NCBI GenBank assembly: GCA_947846985.1 | Contig: CANTUZ010000026.1 | Location: 51,504,730-51,568,729, forward strand | Source of the DNA: Fratercula arctica | Taxonomy: Eukaryota > Chordata > Aves > Charadriiformes > Alcidae | Reading direction: 5' to 3' | DNA: 64,000 nt | The notes under the pieces: generated by a model | What the model was told of the DNA's origin: nothing | Database searches by the model: none | What the model saw: the letters and a program-made list of their open reading frames with translations, nothing else | Made by a program: the position numbers and the translations under genes | Shown here: piece after piece, positions 1 to 14,895 of the stretch | Position numbering within the stretch: position 1 is the first letter of the stretch | How the letters are laid out: every line of letters begins with the position of its first letter

Positions 1-330
1 AGCACTTTTCTCTTTGCCTCTTATACTTCCACAGTTTATTTTCAGTTTTTACTTATCGACACCAAGTTTGTTCAAGGTCAGTTTCGTTAGCTTTAAATCT
101 GTCTGGTGCCATTAAGAATGGCATCCTCCCTCCACCTAGTACAAAAAAGTAAAATTTCAAAAAGATGGCTGTTTCCCATCAGAACAAGCGCGTTAAGACT
201 TCTATGAAGAGGGAAACAAAATTACCAGCAAGAATCCCCGAGTTAAGGGCACCCGGCTGACAGCAGGATCTGTTCCGCTTTGCACAAAACAGTTATTTGC
301 TAGGATTTGATCTGTAGAGCACAAGCTGGT

Positions 331-372
331 GGGATGGGGTGGGGGGGTGGTGGTGGGGTGTTGTGTGTGGGG
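331..372 (+). other. G-rich tract, candidate G-quadruplex
   Basis: Runs of G at 331-333, 336-339, 341-347, 355-358 and 369-372, separated by loops of 1 to 10 bases, satisfy the usual four-run G-quadruplex pattern on the + strand. It is followed at 411-423 by a C-rich run (C8-A-C4), so both strands can form G- or C-rich structures within 100 bp. Structure formation is inference. Confidence 0.5.
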
Positions 373-3300
373 TTTTTTGTTGAAGGTTTTTCATTTTTTT
401 CCTCCATCCTCCCCCCCCACCCCGAGTGTTAGTAGCAGGTGCACACGCGTTGTGTGCTCCACCATTACTGCAGCGCTGTGTAGGCCTGGCTTACATCTAA
501 GGCAGGCTCCGACTTGGCATTATGCTGGTCTCGTTCAGACAGCTTCCATATAGTCTACTTGTAAAGATTAGCCTGAACTAAATCCTGCATTGATGCAACT
601 TTATGCTCAGTCATTGTAAATGTACCTCAATGTCCAGGCTGCAGAGTCTGTACGCTGTTCTTTATCTTGTGTGACAGGGAAAACATGTCTCTCCTTCTTG
701 CTGGTGTTCGTCTGTTCCCATGGAAGTTATAATTTCAATGAACTTTTCAACTCTTTCTGGAAAAGTATCTAGCAGTCTAAATGCCTGCTGTCTTTCTATA
801 TTGCTTTGATTATCTTTCAAGATTGCTAAACTTAGATTTTGTTCTTTTTTCTGTTATCTGAGGGTTTTTTTAATTCCAGAATAGTTGAAGTATTTGCCTT
901 CTAGGGTGTGTTTAAAATTTTGCGTAGGTTGCCATATGCAAAGATATCTCATCAGTTTGATTCATGTGCATTTTGTTACATTCTGTTCAGAAAAACCGAG
1001 AAGTAAGGCAGATACTTCTCATGGTTTTTCTTTTCCCCTGGGTCTTGCAAATGTTTTTGTCCTCCTTATGATTTTCTTTTAAACCCTGTAGTGTTGTGTT
1101 TTAATTCAAATCGGAGACAGATCTGGTCCAGTTTAATTCTCAAATTTTGTATACTTGTCTCCCTGTATTATTTTGTTCTGAAGATCTAATTGTATCCATT
1201 ATATTCATCCAGTAACCTACTTTTTAGGTTAAAAAAACCTCCTGTTTGCAACAAAGATGATGCAGGGATATAGGCTTAAATGGTCAGGCAAAATGTGATT
1301 GTTTCATTTGAAAATGCTGAATTTTATCAAGAAACCATGGTTGTATTAAAGCTTGTGAGGATCATTGTCTTTTAAGTTAACCAGCTTCCTTAAATACAGT
1401 CATATGATTGCAGTGCTTTAGCATTCCCAATTTGTGCAAAGCTTTGCACAGTCTGACAAATCCATCTTCCTTTACCTGTTTTGTTTTGGGTTTTTTTTTT
1501 TGTCTGATTTTGCAAGAATGGACTTCAGAATTCTGTAAATCATGATGATGTTAATATAGTAGCCTAGAGCTTCTTGATGGAAAAGTGCTGAGCAGAGACC
1601 TCATTTTTTATGCATTCTTTCACTTCAATTCAGGATTATTCTAGGATGCATGAGGGGATGTCAGCAGGTTATGATGCCCTATTGCTGTGCATGATTATCT
1701 TACCACATGAAGTTCAGCAGGCCCTGACAGACACTGTTCCAGATTTTCAAACATAAACAGTTAGATTCTAGAGTTCTATTATTATTTTTTTAAGAGGAAA
1801 TAATTGGAAAAAATGAGTTACATTTTCAACAGAACTTAGCTAAAATTTAAATAGTGAATGGAGGCACTGTTTCCGAATTGTGTAAATGTCAAATTAGACT
1901 TACAGCTCTTTAGAATATCTGATTTCAGTTTTGGAAATTGAGCAGTTTACATAGTTGAGTTCCTAAACTCACGCTTAGGTCCTCAAAAAGTTATTTCCAA
2001 AGACTTTTAGTATGTACAGTTCCTATTAATTTTAGAATATGAGTATGCAACACTCTCTGGAAGTCAGGACCCTTTTATTTGGGTATCAAATGTGTAATCT
2101 TTAAGAATAGACTCTGATCCATGTCATGCAAATCTTTATTTATGTAGTAGTGGAAAAGTGAGATTGTATCCTTTGAGATGTGAGTTTCAGTTCTTTAACT
2201 GGGCTTCCAGGCTGAAAAAGCTTTTATCTTTCAAATATGTGTTACCACACTGAAATTCAAACACCACCACCATTAAAATACTTGTGATTAAAAGCTAAAA
2301 TAGAATCCATTTTATCTTATTTTACATAGTACTACCTGTGTAGTTTTTATCCTTTTTTAATATATTCTCCAAGTAACCTGATCTGATTCAAAATCCTCCT
2401 CTGCTTTTCTTTACCTGCTGTTAAAGGACGCAATTGTTCCAAAGGAAAAATGGATATAAAGAACTCACACATTTAACTCTCAAACACTTCTTGTCAATAA
2501 AACAAAAATCATATCCTTCCCCTCTCACTTTCTCTGCCCTTTCAGTGCTACCAGCCAGCTGGCCTTTAGTGACCTCCTACAACATCAGTTGGAAAACTTT
2601 AATAATAATAGTTGGGGTAAAAAAAGTGCTTCTCAGTTTAACTAGAGGACATTCACTGGCTTTTCTTTTCCAGGGAAAGAGGATTTAAACAAACTTTCCA
2701 TAACATTTGTTGGACGTGTATTTCATAGTAACCACCATGAAGTTCACCGCATTTAAGGAGACGATGAAGCCGAGATGAAAAGATATAAATTCATGAAGGC
2801 TCAGCTTCACAGCTGGTGTATAATCCTTTCTGTTGTCACTGGTGCCCTGGCCCTGGTACCCAGCAGAACAAAGGGAGCTGAATTGGAAATGGTGGGAGCT
2901 GGGGAGCCTTTCGCTGGCAGCACATCTCATGGCCATAGGCCTTGTCAGGGCGCAGTGTGATACCCTTTATTCTGGGTGACAGATGCGAGGTGGGTTCTGC
3001 GAGGGGGAAGTCATTACTAGCGTGAGGGCAGTGTCAGATCAAAAGTAACCAGCGATCAAACAAGGTAAAGGGCTGTGGAAAACAGGCTTTCTGTCTGGCC
3101 TCAGCACCTGCCGGATCACTGAGGGGAATCGTCCTTGTGTGTCAGGTTGCGTTGATTCCCTTTGATGTATGGTGAATGAGTGAAGATGGAGACTGAAGTG
3201 GAGAGGGAAGAGTTTTATTTCCTGTTTCTTCGGGGCAATTAAAGGTGCTTTGCTATGTAATGCTGACATGGACTTTACAGCCGAAAAATCTCTGAAAGAC

Positions 3301-4317
3301 CCCTGTTTGAAGAGAAGGGTTCAGGACTTGGGTTTTCTGTTTCCAGCCCTGCGTCTCACTGATGAATTTTTCAATGGTGTTGCGTTCCAATGACTGGGGA
3401 AAAAAATGACATTAATATTTTATTTTCTTGAAGAAAATGATAAATTGTTATAATTCTATTATTTTTTCTAAGCTGTTCAATGAATTACTGCATACAAGAG
3501 TAATGTGGATTTGCTCCAGACTGCAGGATTTAGATTTTTAGCTTTTTTTTGTTGATGTGCTCATTAAGGCATGTCTTGGGCTCAGTTTCTGCATTCTGTT
3601 CAAAATTTCATAAATTGATCAAAATTTATTTAAACGTGAATGGAGATGTAGAAGCATATGCTACAAGTACATAATTTTTTTTGTGTGAGAAGATTTTTAC
3701 TATAATTCAGGTCTTTTTATATATCTTTACTAGAATAAAAGGTCTACCTAGCTATAAAGTAATTATAAGTGATTATGTATTAATATTTCAAGTGTGATGA
3801 TAATATGCCATACTTGGTGTTCCATAAATAGCATTTCACTTGTGAAATATTTATCTGTATATATACACGCCTGCAAAACCTAAATAATTTTATAGCTTTG
3901 TTTTTTCATGGTATTTCATGACATAATTCTGTAAATTATTGTATTTTTTTAAGCAAACTTGCTAGAACTTAAGCTAACTTCCTCATTTCTGTATCCTTTT
4001 TATTCTGTTAAAGATATTTTACAATACTTTACAATAAGCTTTTGTTATGGATGGCTGTCATTATACAGCAAAAGTAGTGACAAAAAAAGTTTATTTCATT
4101 AGGAGGCATAATTGTCACATTTCAATTGAAAATTTGGTTTTCCACTCTCAAAATACGAAGTATACACATACATCTTGTAGAATGTTTCTTACTGAAAATA
4201 AATTTTAGTCAAATCAATTACTAGAAATTGTTCCCTAGTTTAACAATTACATAATCCTTTTTTCTGATAACGATAATCTAAATTTTCAATGTTTTCTAAA
4301 TGAGATTCCCAAGTCTA

Positions 4318-4334
4318 TTTTTTTTTTTTTTTTT
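4318..4334. repeat. poly-T tract (T17)
   Basis: Uninterrupted T run in intronic sequence. No element body is recognisable on either side. Confidence 0.85.
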
Positions 4335-6131
4335 CCTCCTAATGAATATGTGTTGTGGTAGTTTTTGTTACATCTGGAAGTGGGACTGTTTGTATATTGC
4401 CAGATATTTCAGGGAGTAAAAGGGTCCATTATCATCTCCCTTGATAGCTTAGAATAAAAACAAAATGAAACTTGCTTAAAAAAACTCCAGCAGTTTTATT
4501 ATCAGTTGGGAAAGCCTTACATAGTTCAGTATTGACTAAGCAAAATTGAAATGTCTGTGCAGCTCTGTAAGCATTTGAAAGATAGTGACAAATTAACAGA
4601 ATATATACTGTTTTTTTTAACAGTAATATTTGCACTATTGCAATGCCTAAAAAAATACTGGTGTTTTGAGATTTTTCTGTACATTTGTGGCAGGGCTTTT
4701 GTTTCTTGATTTGTGTAATAGTTCAGCATTCATGCAACTTCTTAAGTTTTATATTAATTGACCTCAGTCTTCCATTTCAAGTGACCATGTGGTTTAAAGT
4801 CAAAATCATTTTCACACATAAAATAATTGCAATCAATGACTAGTATTCATATATCTTTTGGAGAAATACATGTTTAGTTTGGTTTATTCTTTTAATCTCT
4901 GAGCTACAGAGAAGTAACTACAAATCCACCAAAAAAGAAAATTCAAAATGCATTTTTCTATTCAAAGAGGAAGTCGCACATGGTTTTCATCCTGTTGTAA
5001 TCTACATAAATGGGAATGAATTTGCTATGCATGTGTGACTTCCTTACTTTATTATTTCTGTTATTGTTATTATCAAATAAAGTGGCACTCACAATCTTAA
5101 GTTCCTGTGAGCAGTAAAGTATAATACAACTTCAGCTGTGGTGCCATCTAAGTCCTCATAGTAATCACTTTGTCATAAAAATTCAGAAGAACCCTGTTTT
5201 ATTTTGCCTATAGTATTTATTCCCTTAACAGATCTATCATTTCACATCTGGTGAACACACACAATAAACATGACACATTTAGGTGTCATGTTTATCTTCT
5301 GAAAGTTAATGTTCCGATTGGCAAAAAATAAAAACCTACCCAAAACAAAAATATCTTCCTAAATTTGTTCTGCGTTCTGTCTGGACTTGCAACCAATGGA
5401 AAAAAAAAAAAAACCAAAAACAAAAACCACCAACTTGTGTGAGACCCTTCTGAAGGAAATGGACTGACTGCTTGTACTTTTTTTTTTTAAATTTTCTTTT
5501 TTTTCATCTGTGTAGACTCTACTAGAGCTACTTAATGTGATATGCCTGTTTTGTAGCTCCAGATTTAGGCTCAAATTAAAAACAAAAACCCCCAAATTCA
5601 GACACCAGAAATTGCCTAAATTTTATAAATAATGCAGGCTTCTGTATTAGGCTTATTTTGTTTACCTTGAGATGCTTCTCATAAAGCATTGCCTGAGTTT
5701 TAGAGGTAGCTTTCATGCCTCTAGGAATTAAGGTATTTTTCATATTATTAAACTATTTATTCTGAATTGTTGTTCCACCTCCCTCCATCAGTGGGTTTTT
5801 GTTTTCTTATTTTTCAAATAAAGGTTTTCCTTGTGAAAAGTCTGCTTTTTAAAAGTAATGTGAGCCGGTGCATCTGCTTTTTAATCCACAGTATTTTACA
5901 TTTTATTCTTCCATACTTCTCCAATGTGTCTAAAACCATAATGACTTGTGATGATAAATGCATGATTAGTTGCAGGGAACATGGAACTCTCGAGGTTTTA
6001 TGTTCTTCTGTATACTAACTCTCTCTACATTTGTTTCAAGTTTAGATGCCTTCCTCCTTTTTTTCATAGCATTTCTACCTTGTTTAGAAAGGTAAAATTG
6101 AAGCTTCCTCTCATGTTTACTTTTGAAACCT

Positions 6132-6133
<2 letters not shown>

Positions 6134-6176
<43 letters not shown>
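6134..6176. repeat. long poly-T tract (T43)
   Basis: Forty-three consecutive T residues, the longest homopolymer in the window. It could be the A-tail of a minus-strand retroposed RNA. However, the sequence to its right (6177 on) has no AATAAA on the minus strand within the first 40 bases and no element I recognise, so an expanded simple repeat is equally likely. Length from assembly may be unreliable. Confidence 0.85.
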
Positions 6177-6178
<2 letters not shown>

Positions 6179-7630
6179 TCATGAATGCGCAAAGAACTTG
6201 CCTTATTTAGATTTGCTTTACTGACGGATCACATTTTTCTACTGCAAAGCTGAATAACTATTTTCAGAGTTAAAAATGGAAGTTCTGAATCTTAGCAGAA
6301 ACACTGAAATCATCTGAGTTTCTCTGGTAAGTTACCATAAGAGAAATTTGGATAGGTGTAAAGCTGAGAAAAATATGACTAAATGAAGGGTAGAAGGACA
6401 CCTTTATTATATAAATACAAGCTAATTGGAACATTAGACTTAAGACATAATAAAAAAGTCCATCAGCCAGCCTTTTTAGCGAATAGTTACTAGAAAGGTC
6501 TAAGTCAAATCTTTCTGCTCACTGAAAATGAGCAAATGAACAAAGAGCCCCCCATGACCATCCAAATCCCAAAACAAGGGTTCCTTATTTTTAGGGTGCT
6601 GTAATTAGAGAGGAAAATATCACATTAAAAGTGTTTTAGCTAATACAGGTAAAGATCTTTGTACTTGGGAGAAGAGGAAATTGAAGGTGAAGGTAGATTC
6701 AGAACACTGAATAAAAACACTTCTAGATACCTAATGTATTAAAAAGTCACTTAAAAGACAAATAACTTGAATATTGAAATATGTACTAACCTAAAGGTAT
6801 AGAAATGAAGTGTATTCTTAAATTTGCAATTCTGAATCACACAGAGTCACCTAATGGTAATAGTCCTACCTATAGATTCAAGATTTTTTGAACGCAGTGG
6901 TTGGCTCTTAATCTGGTATAAACAAAGTTTATACCACTTACTGTGCAAGAGCATTGCCGTGATATAGGAACTATAGCAACTAGTAGAAGTCAAAGTGGTC
7001 ATTCTGTTCTATGCTAGTTGTCTACATAGCAGAAAACTTGCCATAATGGCATTTGAGTGTTATGTGTGGTTTTAATCTGGCATCGGTATGTACGGAGTCA
7101 TCTCTCAGTACTATAAGCATAAATTATTTTACTTACTAAATGAGTTCAGAAGTAGTTTGCATATTGACAGATGTTTAATTCTGTAGCCTTTTGAAACTGG
7201 AATGAAGTGCTTTCCCTGTAGGTTCATGCTACGTAGTGTTTTTAACTCTTTTGAGATATCTGATAAATGTATCACAGTTTGAGAAAGTAAATGAAGGTAT
7301 TAATTTGGGATGATTCATTACTTTGGATGTCTTGAGAAATGTTCTGTTGTGCCCACTGGATTTGCTTTAAGAACTGTTTTTCCTAAGACTTCTCAGTGTG
7401 CGTAAGATTATAATCATGCTTCCAATTTCAGTGTTTTCCTCTTAGCAAGAACTAGAGCATATCTTGCCCCAACTATTGCAAAGTCAATGCTGAAAGTACA
7501 ACTCTGTGTGTGGGTATGTTGGATCCTTCAGGTACTTCAATAAGCTTTCTATAATAGTGATACAATTAATTTCCCGAAACAAGATAAATTTGTGTCACAG
7601 GACACTGACATCCTGTTTGTTTGTTAAAGC

Positions 7631-7667
7631 TCAAGTCCAGAATAATGGTTCAAGTCCAGATAATGGT
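7631..7667. repeat. 18-19 bp direct tandem duplication
   Basis: TCAAGTCCAGAATAATGGT (7631-7649) is followed at once by TCAAGTCCAGATAATGGT (7650-7667). The copies differ by one A. Probably replication slippage; no function visible. Confidence 0.9.
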
Positions 7668-10600
7668 TCATGTTACGTTTTGGAGTACTTGAGGAAATTA
7701 TTCAACAAAGCCTCCAACTGAAAACCTGTATAGTATCCTACTGATTTCAGTGTGTTGTGGGTTGGGGCTTTTTGGTGTGTGTTTGGTTTTATTTTGGTTT
7801 TGCTTTGTTTTGTTATTTGTTTGTTTTTCTCCTTAAAGCCACTTCACTGGCACCATGTGCTTTCTGCATTGTTGCTGTAATGCATTTACACAGGGTATGG
7901 TCTTGTAACAGGACAGAGCTCATTGTTAAATATTCCAAATTATTAAAAAAGCACCCATGAAATTTTAAATGTGGCAAAAATTACATTGCAGTTTGGCACA
8001 TCAGAAATACTGCAGCTATTCGAATGAAGATCCCTTTGATCTCCAAATACATGTTTTTGATGTGTTATTTGTGTACTAACTAATGTTAGGATACCTCTGT
8101 TGCACATATGTTGCGTAGATATGTGTAACTGATGAAGTAGTATGTGTTAGCAGGATGAGCATATCAGTAAATTTCCCTTGATGATGGCATTAATAATACA
8201 TGTAGCCTGTAGAAATTTTTAAGGATTCAGTTAAAATGATTGTTCTAACATAATTTTGGTAGATTAAAAAAGGCTATTATCTATTTTGTTAACAGTGAGT
8301 ACACTAGCGTTAGTACTTCCAGCATAAGGATTTGCAATTACAAATAAAGGCTTCAGACTGACCTTACAGACTACACTGGAACTGCAGCATGCCTTAAAAA
8401 TCCTGCTCGAGCATTCTGTACTTCAGTGAATAAAACAACTTTGAAATCCTGAGAAAGATTGTTCGTATCTTCTGCGCATTTTTGAATACTCTTTCACAGT
8501 TGGTGGTGTATCTGCTTGCAAGAAGATGTCACTGAGGCAGTAAGATAAGACCCTTGAGGTGTACCAAAGTATTGGCTACCACTTCAGTTTCTTATCTGTT
8601 TGCTGGAGTGCAGTGAATGAAGAGGAGGGGAGGGGTGGGGGAAAAGGAAAGCTTGGACAGTTTCCAAGGCCCCAGTGTATGTGTATGAGAAGTTATAATT
8701 ACAGGCTCTGCGAGGCTGACTTTTATTGGGCAGGCTTTTCTGGTGGGCTTAAAGCCCCCCTCCATCCCTTCCCAGGTGGTAGCTGGCTTTTCATAGCCAG
8801 AATTGCTTGAGGTCCTCAGACATGGCTAAATGGGACCTCCACCCCAAGGTTCACGTGCTGCCAGCTGAAAGTAACAAATGAGAACAGATGACAAAACAGA
8901 AGTGCGTAGTAAGAGAGGGGAAGAAGAAAAGCAAAAACAAAAGGTAGGAATAAGAAAGAAAAGGATAATCGTAGGGGAGGAAGGGATGGCGAAGAAATGA
9001 AATGATGGTAAATAATGAGCTCTAGGAAGTTGTGTTTGTGTGGCAGGCACTCTTTTTGTTGTGACAAGAAATGTGGTAGAGTTTGCATTTAATATTTTAA
9101 TGATGTTTGTTATACAGTGATAGCGTGCTTTGTAGTGATAAAAGAGTTATCAGGATGGTGAAATTTGAGGGGTATTTAATGGTATTTCTTGTCAAGGCCA
9201 TGTGGTGGTTGACCCTCTTCTAATAATTTTGCAGGTTAGCTTATGTTCATTTTTGAAAGAAGTTTCTTCAAATATTTCGTTTGATCTTCTTTCTTATTTT
9301 TATAAGATGTGTCTTTGAGGCGACAAAATCCTGCACAATTTAGAGGTCCCCTTAACTTGCAAAACAGATATTAAGTGAACACCACAAAAAATAATTATAA
9401 AAAAAAGGATGAAGAAAATTGAAATTAAAGAGGAGGGAATTAGGTCTGAAAATGAATTGAAATAATTTCTGCACTTGACATGACAACACGAGTTCTAAAT
9501 TAGTTGTTTTTACGTTACTTTTAAGTCTTTGTTCACTGCTCTGAAAGCAAAGGATGCCTCTTTTTTAGATTAGATTGTTTTTCACTCAACAAAAAACTTA
9601 ATTGTGGTTAAAGAAGCAGCTTATTCTTTCGGATCTGCCTGAACTGTGTAGTATATAAAGTTCTGCTCCTACTAAATCAAGTCAGAAATTTGCCACATAT
9701 TTCAAGTTTGAGTATTGATCTCATCTAATTAACTTTGATTCTTAAGATGAGTAACCCACTGTGATTTAGCTTAAATATTAAATATCGTAAAGATCTCATA
9801 GGATTTTTTTTTTTAAATAAATGCAAAAGCATTTAAAGTCTGAAATGGTATCTGAGCATGGTACATAGCAGGTCATGTGTGTGCAGTCTGCATTGGCTAT
9901 TTTGAACATGGTGTCTGTATTTAAGACTATCTTTTAATATTGATTGCAACATGAACTGGGTTCATTGCATGAAACTATAATAAATGTGGAAGAGTTTGAA
10001 GTAATGTACAAGTATTTATGTCAACTTCTAAATGTAAAAGGCAGTAGGTACTAAATAAAAAAAGTGCCATGTGTAACTTGACTCATTTATTTATATTTTT
10101 AACTTTAAACCTGATGAATACAGTCTTACACATACTTTGGCATTGATGAGACCTTCCATTAACATCTGAATTTGTAATCTTCAACGCAAATCTTTGATGG
10201 TTTAAAAAAATAGAAAATAGCTATTGTAGAAAAGTGGTGTGGATTGTTCTCATCCATTGTCCTTTTTTCTACGTCAATTTAGATGACCAAACTGGTTAGT
10301 TTTGCACTGCTAAAACACAAATAAGGAAGGTTTTAAGGAATGATTGCGAGGGGCAAAACACCAAGCTGTAATGAGAAGACAGTTGGGAATGTGGAAATCA
10401 ATCATTTTAAATTTACTTTGAGCACGAGTTAAGTAATGTGAGGGACGGAACAATCTTGTTGCAACTAGTACTCCTCCAAAAAGAAAAAGTAGTTGTGGAT
10501 GGGAGACATGTGTGATCTGGCAGATGAATTTTTAAAATGTGACTTGCTCATCAAATTCTATGAAATCTAATACTACTTTTTCCTCATCTGTCTATTCTGT

Positions 10601-13600
10601 TTTTACTCTTTCTTGAAAAAATGTAATAAACTTTACAGCAAAGTATAATGATGGAATGCTAGTCATACAGCACTCAGGTTATTTCCAGGGTGCTGATTTC
10701 TGCTGCCTTATGTACAACTAGCTCATTGCCTCATTAATATATCTAATTACTGTTACAAATTTATACCAATCATTTTTGTACTGTCAGAAAAGCTTTTGTA
10801 GAAGTTAACAGTAAAAGTATGACCTAAACATGTTTGTTTCTCATCTATGATTTTGCAGGAGAAGGTTGGAGTAGGGTCTTAAATTACAATCTTATTTCAT
10901 TTACTTTACGTTCATATTCGTGTTGCTGGATTGCCATTGTGTTTCCTATTTTCAAGACATATGAATGAAGTCTTTATTTAAAATGAAGAAAATCTAAGAA
11001 AACATTTGATGTGGTAGGCATGCCTCCCCTTCTGCTGCCGATTTTTGTGAGAGGCAATGCTTTTTCTTGAACATGTTAGTAAGGTCTCACTTGGCATATT
11101 GTTTGCTCATGATGATTTGATCCTTATCCCCAGAGTTCTACTTCTATTTTTCTATAATTTTAATATTAAACATGAATTTAATAGAAATGTATTATCAGCT
11201 GTATGTGTTAGATGTTAGGATTTTTTTCTTCTACATTTCCCTGGGACTTACATTAGTCTCGTGTATGTATTTTGTGGCTTTTTGCTCTTCTATAATTCTA
11301 TTCTACGCTTAAACAATTGTGGATGTATCTAACATGGACCCGGCTTTTCTTTTTTAATTCTGGTAAGTCTAATGAACATAACTAACTTCAAGGAAGAAAT
11401 GCTTATTTTATTGTTATTCACACCACAAATATCTACAAAGTAAAGAACAAGTAAATTAAAACCTTCAGAAGGGGGATGTATGTTACTATCTGTATTACAT
11501 TTACTAGTTCAGAAACAGTAGTTTGAAAATGAATGCAAAAATATGTTAACCGAATAGAAAAGCAGTGTGCTTTCTGTATTTTGAATTTCTTTTTGAGACT
11601 GTATTTAACTATTTGAAGAATTAATATTTTTATTAAACCTCTGTAAGTGCAGTCTTTTAGGTTCAAGCTTTTATTAAGGAAATAGTGTTCATAGTTCTTA
11701 ATTTTCAGATTTAACTAGAAAATGCTTTATCATTCAAGAAAATACTATTCTAAAGACTTGTTATTTTGTTGGGATTTTTTTTGTGCAGTGACTCTAAAGG
11801 CTATGCTAAATTTATCAAGTCAGGTGTTTTTAAAATTTAAATAAGTTATTTCACAATTAATCTGTTTTATTTGAATGTACTTCTGCTTACCAATACGAAA
11901 CATGTTCTAGTTAGTGTTAAATTTTTCCTTTTAAAATTTTTTAAAATTTTAATTTATTTATTTTAATGAAGACATTAATGCTATTGTGTTTACTGAGCTT
12001 CCCCATGAGCAAAAAGAATTTGCAGGTTATGCCAGTCCTATCTGGCAATATGGTTATGTGACAACAAGCTGAGATTTTTTTTTCCTGTTCTTAATTGGAA
12101 CATTGGAGAAGTCAGTGGAAGGCTACATTTTGCTCAATGTGCTTATTGCTGCATTTTGTGAAGCAAGTAAGATGAAAATTGCAACGTCATAATTTATGTG
12201 CTTTTAATACTAGTGATCATTGACTGGTATTTTAAATATTGGTATGTGTAACAGCATCTATTCAGCAGCATGTTGTTCTGCTTTTCAGTTCATATGAAAT
12301 ATCATCAACATCATACCATTGTGCTATTACAGTAAGTGTCTTAAAACAAATTTAATATTTGATAAACTAATACTACAATTAACAATCTGTTTATAATACT
12401 TGCAGTAAAGTCTAGAAAAAAAAGATTGTAAAAATACTCTCTTACTTCAAAATATTTCATATATTTGTGCATTTAAGTCCTGAATTTAAGAATCTTCTGG
12501 TTTATAAGAGGTGACATGAGTGTGTCAGTAATTTTCCGTAGCAGAAAATTGTTCTGTCTTTATACAGTTAAATGTATAATTAAATGTGTAAGTTAATGTA
12601 AATCTGTTTATACAGAAACTACTTAGCATTTTCTGATACAGATTAAGTTAATTTTCAGGTGTTCTGCAATGGTTTTTAAAAACAGAAAAAAAAACCCCTC
12701 TGTATGCAGAACTGTGAATGCATTATTGAATTCCCATCAACTGTATGTTCAATATCTAGGCATGCACATGATAGGGGAAGGGTGTGTGTGTACTTTAATT
12801 TGAAGCTTTGTGCATGTGGCAAATTCTGAGAAATAGAAAGACAATTTGTAAATTAATGCAAGGACTTGACATTTACTTTCCAATAAATTATTGTACGTAA
12901 ATTGCTTGGGGGTGAGTGCAAGTTATATGTTCATTTGTGCATACAATTCAGTAACTGAAAACAAGGCTGTTACAAGCCTTTATATCTCCTAAATTGAAGA
13001 CATGGTATACGGTACCCGTTCTCAGTTAGCTATCTCTTAATCACTGTAGATTGCATGTTTAACAGAAAAAATATTTTTAAATTAATGAAAATAGTACCTT
13101 TTACATAAAAACAAGCTTTGAATAAAAAATTGCAGCAAATTAATCGGTATGTAGTATTAGTCAGTTATTATTAAGCAGTATTTTTCTTTTAAAATTACTC
13201 CACATGTTCTGAACAGTAATAGAAGACAAAAATAATAATACAAGCTTAATAAACTTTATTTTATTCCTGAGATTTGTATGTGATTAGCCATTTTGTGGTT
13301 GTTCATCAGAATTGTAATTTAATACATAAAAAATGCAATCCAGTAAAAAAAAAAGCAATATTTTTAATTATTATCAACAGTGCTGTGGCTCTGTAGAATA
13401 GTCATTGCTGTACTTTGAAATTGCAGAGGTAGTTTCATACTGACCACTTGTATATGCTGTTGTCACACGGTTTGCTTGTTAACAGTGCCTGTTCTGTAAT
13501 GTCATTCCAATTTAAATAATTGTATTTATGGAGTATTAAAAATGAATGTATTCTGTATCAGGTACCAATAGAAAGAATATCCAAATATTTTCTATCTCGC

Positions 13601-14874
13601 TAAATTACAGAAATAATCTTGAGGGGCAATATACAAAGAGTTTTAGGTTTGATGCTCAATAGCTTTGTATTAAAAATCAGTTTTTTGTGCTAACATATCT
13701 AATGTGAAATTGTTATAGCTGTAGAATATTTAGCATGCTCAGTAGTTAACGATGTAATTGTTGTGAAGATGGTTAAGGTGTGTTAATGAGGAGAACAGTA
13801 GCATGATACTTTGGGTGGTTTCGGGTATCTTGAGGTCCTTAGCAATGAAAGACTGTTATTTACACCATTTCTTTTTCCTGTATGTATTATAGGCAATTGT
13901 TTTGTTCCTGTGATGAGATGGACTATCTTCTTGCTGCTGCAGTGAACATTAAAGTAGCTATTTTTTTTTGCGTAGCTTTTTTTTAGGTCTTCCTTTCTCT
14001 TTTGTGTTCTAGTGTAGCATTGCACTTTAGGTTCATTATTTCGAGAATGTTATTTAAAATACATGTTTACTTTTGTGTAGGTAAAAGTGACTCAGTGTAG
14101 CTGAAAAGAACTAATTAATACTAAAGGTCAGGCTGTACAATATAAAATACATCCTTATATGATTATTTCACGGTAATTTTTTTTGCATAGTAGGTAAGCG
14201 TTTTCTTTGAGCAAGTCCCTTTTTATTCCGTTCTTGACTAGTGTTACACTGCATGATCCATGTAGTGCTGAAAGGGAATAGCTCCATTTGCTCTATTTAT
14301 AGCTCAAATAAAACAAAACAGATTGCCACCTTACTATTCACCATTTTTATCTCCGTATAATAAATCTGGAGAAAAAGAAAAAAAAAAAAAAGGTACATAA
14401 AAGTAAGCACCTCATCACAAGAAAAGGGCTTCTTTTTGAAGAGGGTCTAATCAAATGACACTGATGAAAAGAGGTCTTTGAATCTTTATTATCTGATGTA
14501 GATGGCTGAGCTCTCGAATTTTGTACTTACGAGTCACATTTTTCAATGCAGTTTGTCAAACTAGAATGTGATTAATCTATCTGTCATTCTGAATTGATAT
14601 TGGGGAACCTTGTCAGAGTGTACATAATGATGTATGACTTTGTCGGCTTTTGATAGTAATATTATATTTACAACTAACAAAACTTAAGCATGCATCATTT
14701 TGACCTTGAAAGCAGCTTATTCTGTTGCCTTGATTTGTGAAAACGTGTGGCTCTTGATAAAAAGAAAACCAGCACTTTGCTGGAAAAATGTAGCTTATTT
14801 TAGCTTTTTGCACTCATTAATTAAGAATGCTTGTTGTTGCACAGCAACTCATGTGCTAACAGTTTGGAATCTGA

Positions 14875-14895
14875 TTTTTTTTTTTTTTTTTTTTT
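14875..14895. repeat. poly-T tract (T21)
   Basis: Uninterrupted T run in intronic sequence, followed by CCCTTCCTTG. No flanking retroelement recognised. Confidence 0.85.

Noticed and set aside
2775..2960. 61-codon frame with a hydrophobic stretch near its start, resembling a signal peptide
   Set aside because: Short, no family, no splice sites or promoter, and opposed by another frame on the minus strand.
6134..6176. T43 as the tail of a minus-strand retrocopy
   Set aside because: No AATAAA on the minus strand next to it and no coding remnant to its right; kept only as a homopolymer.
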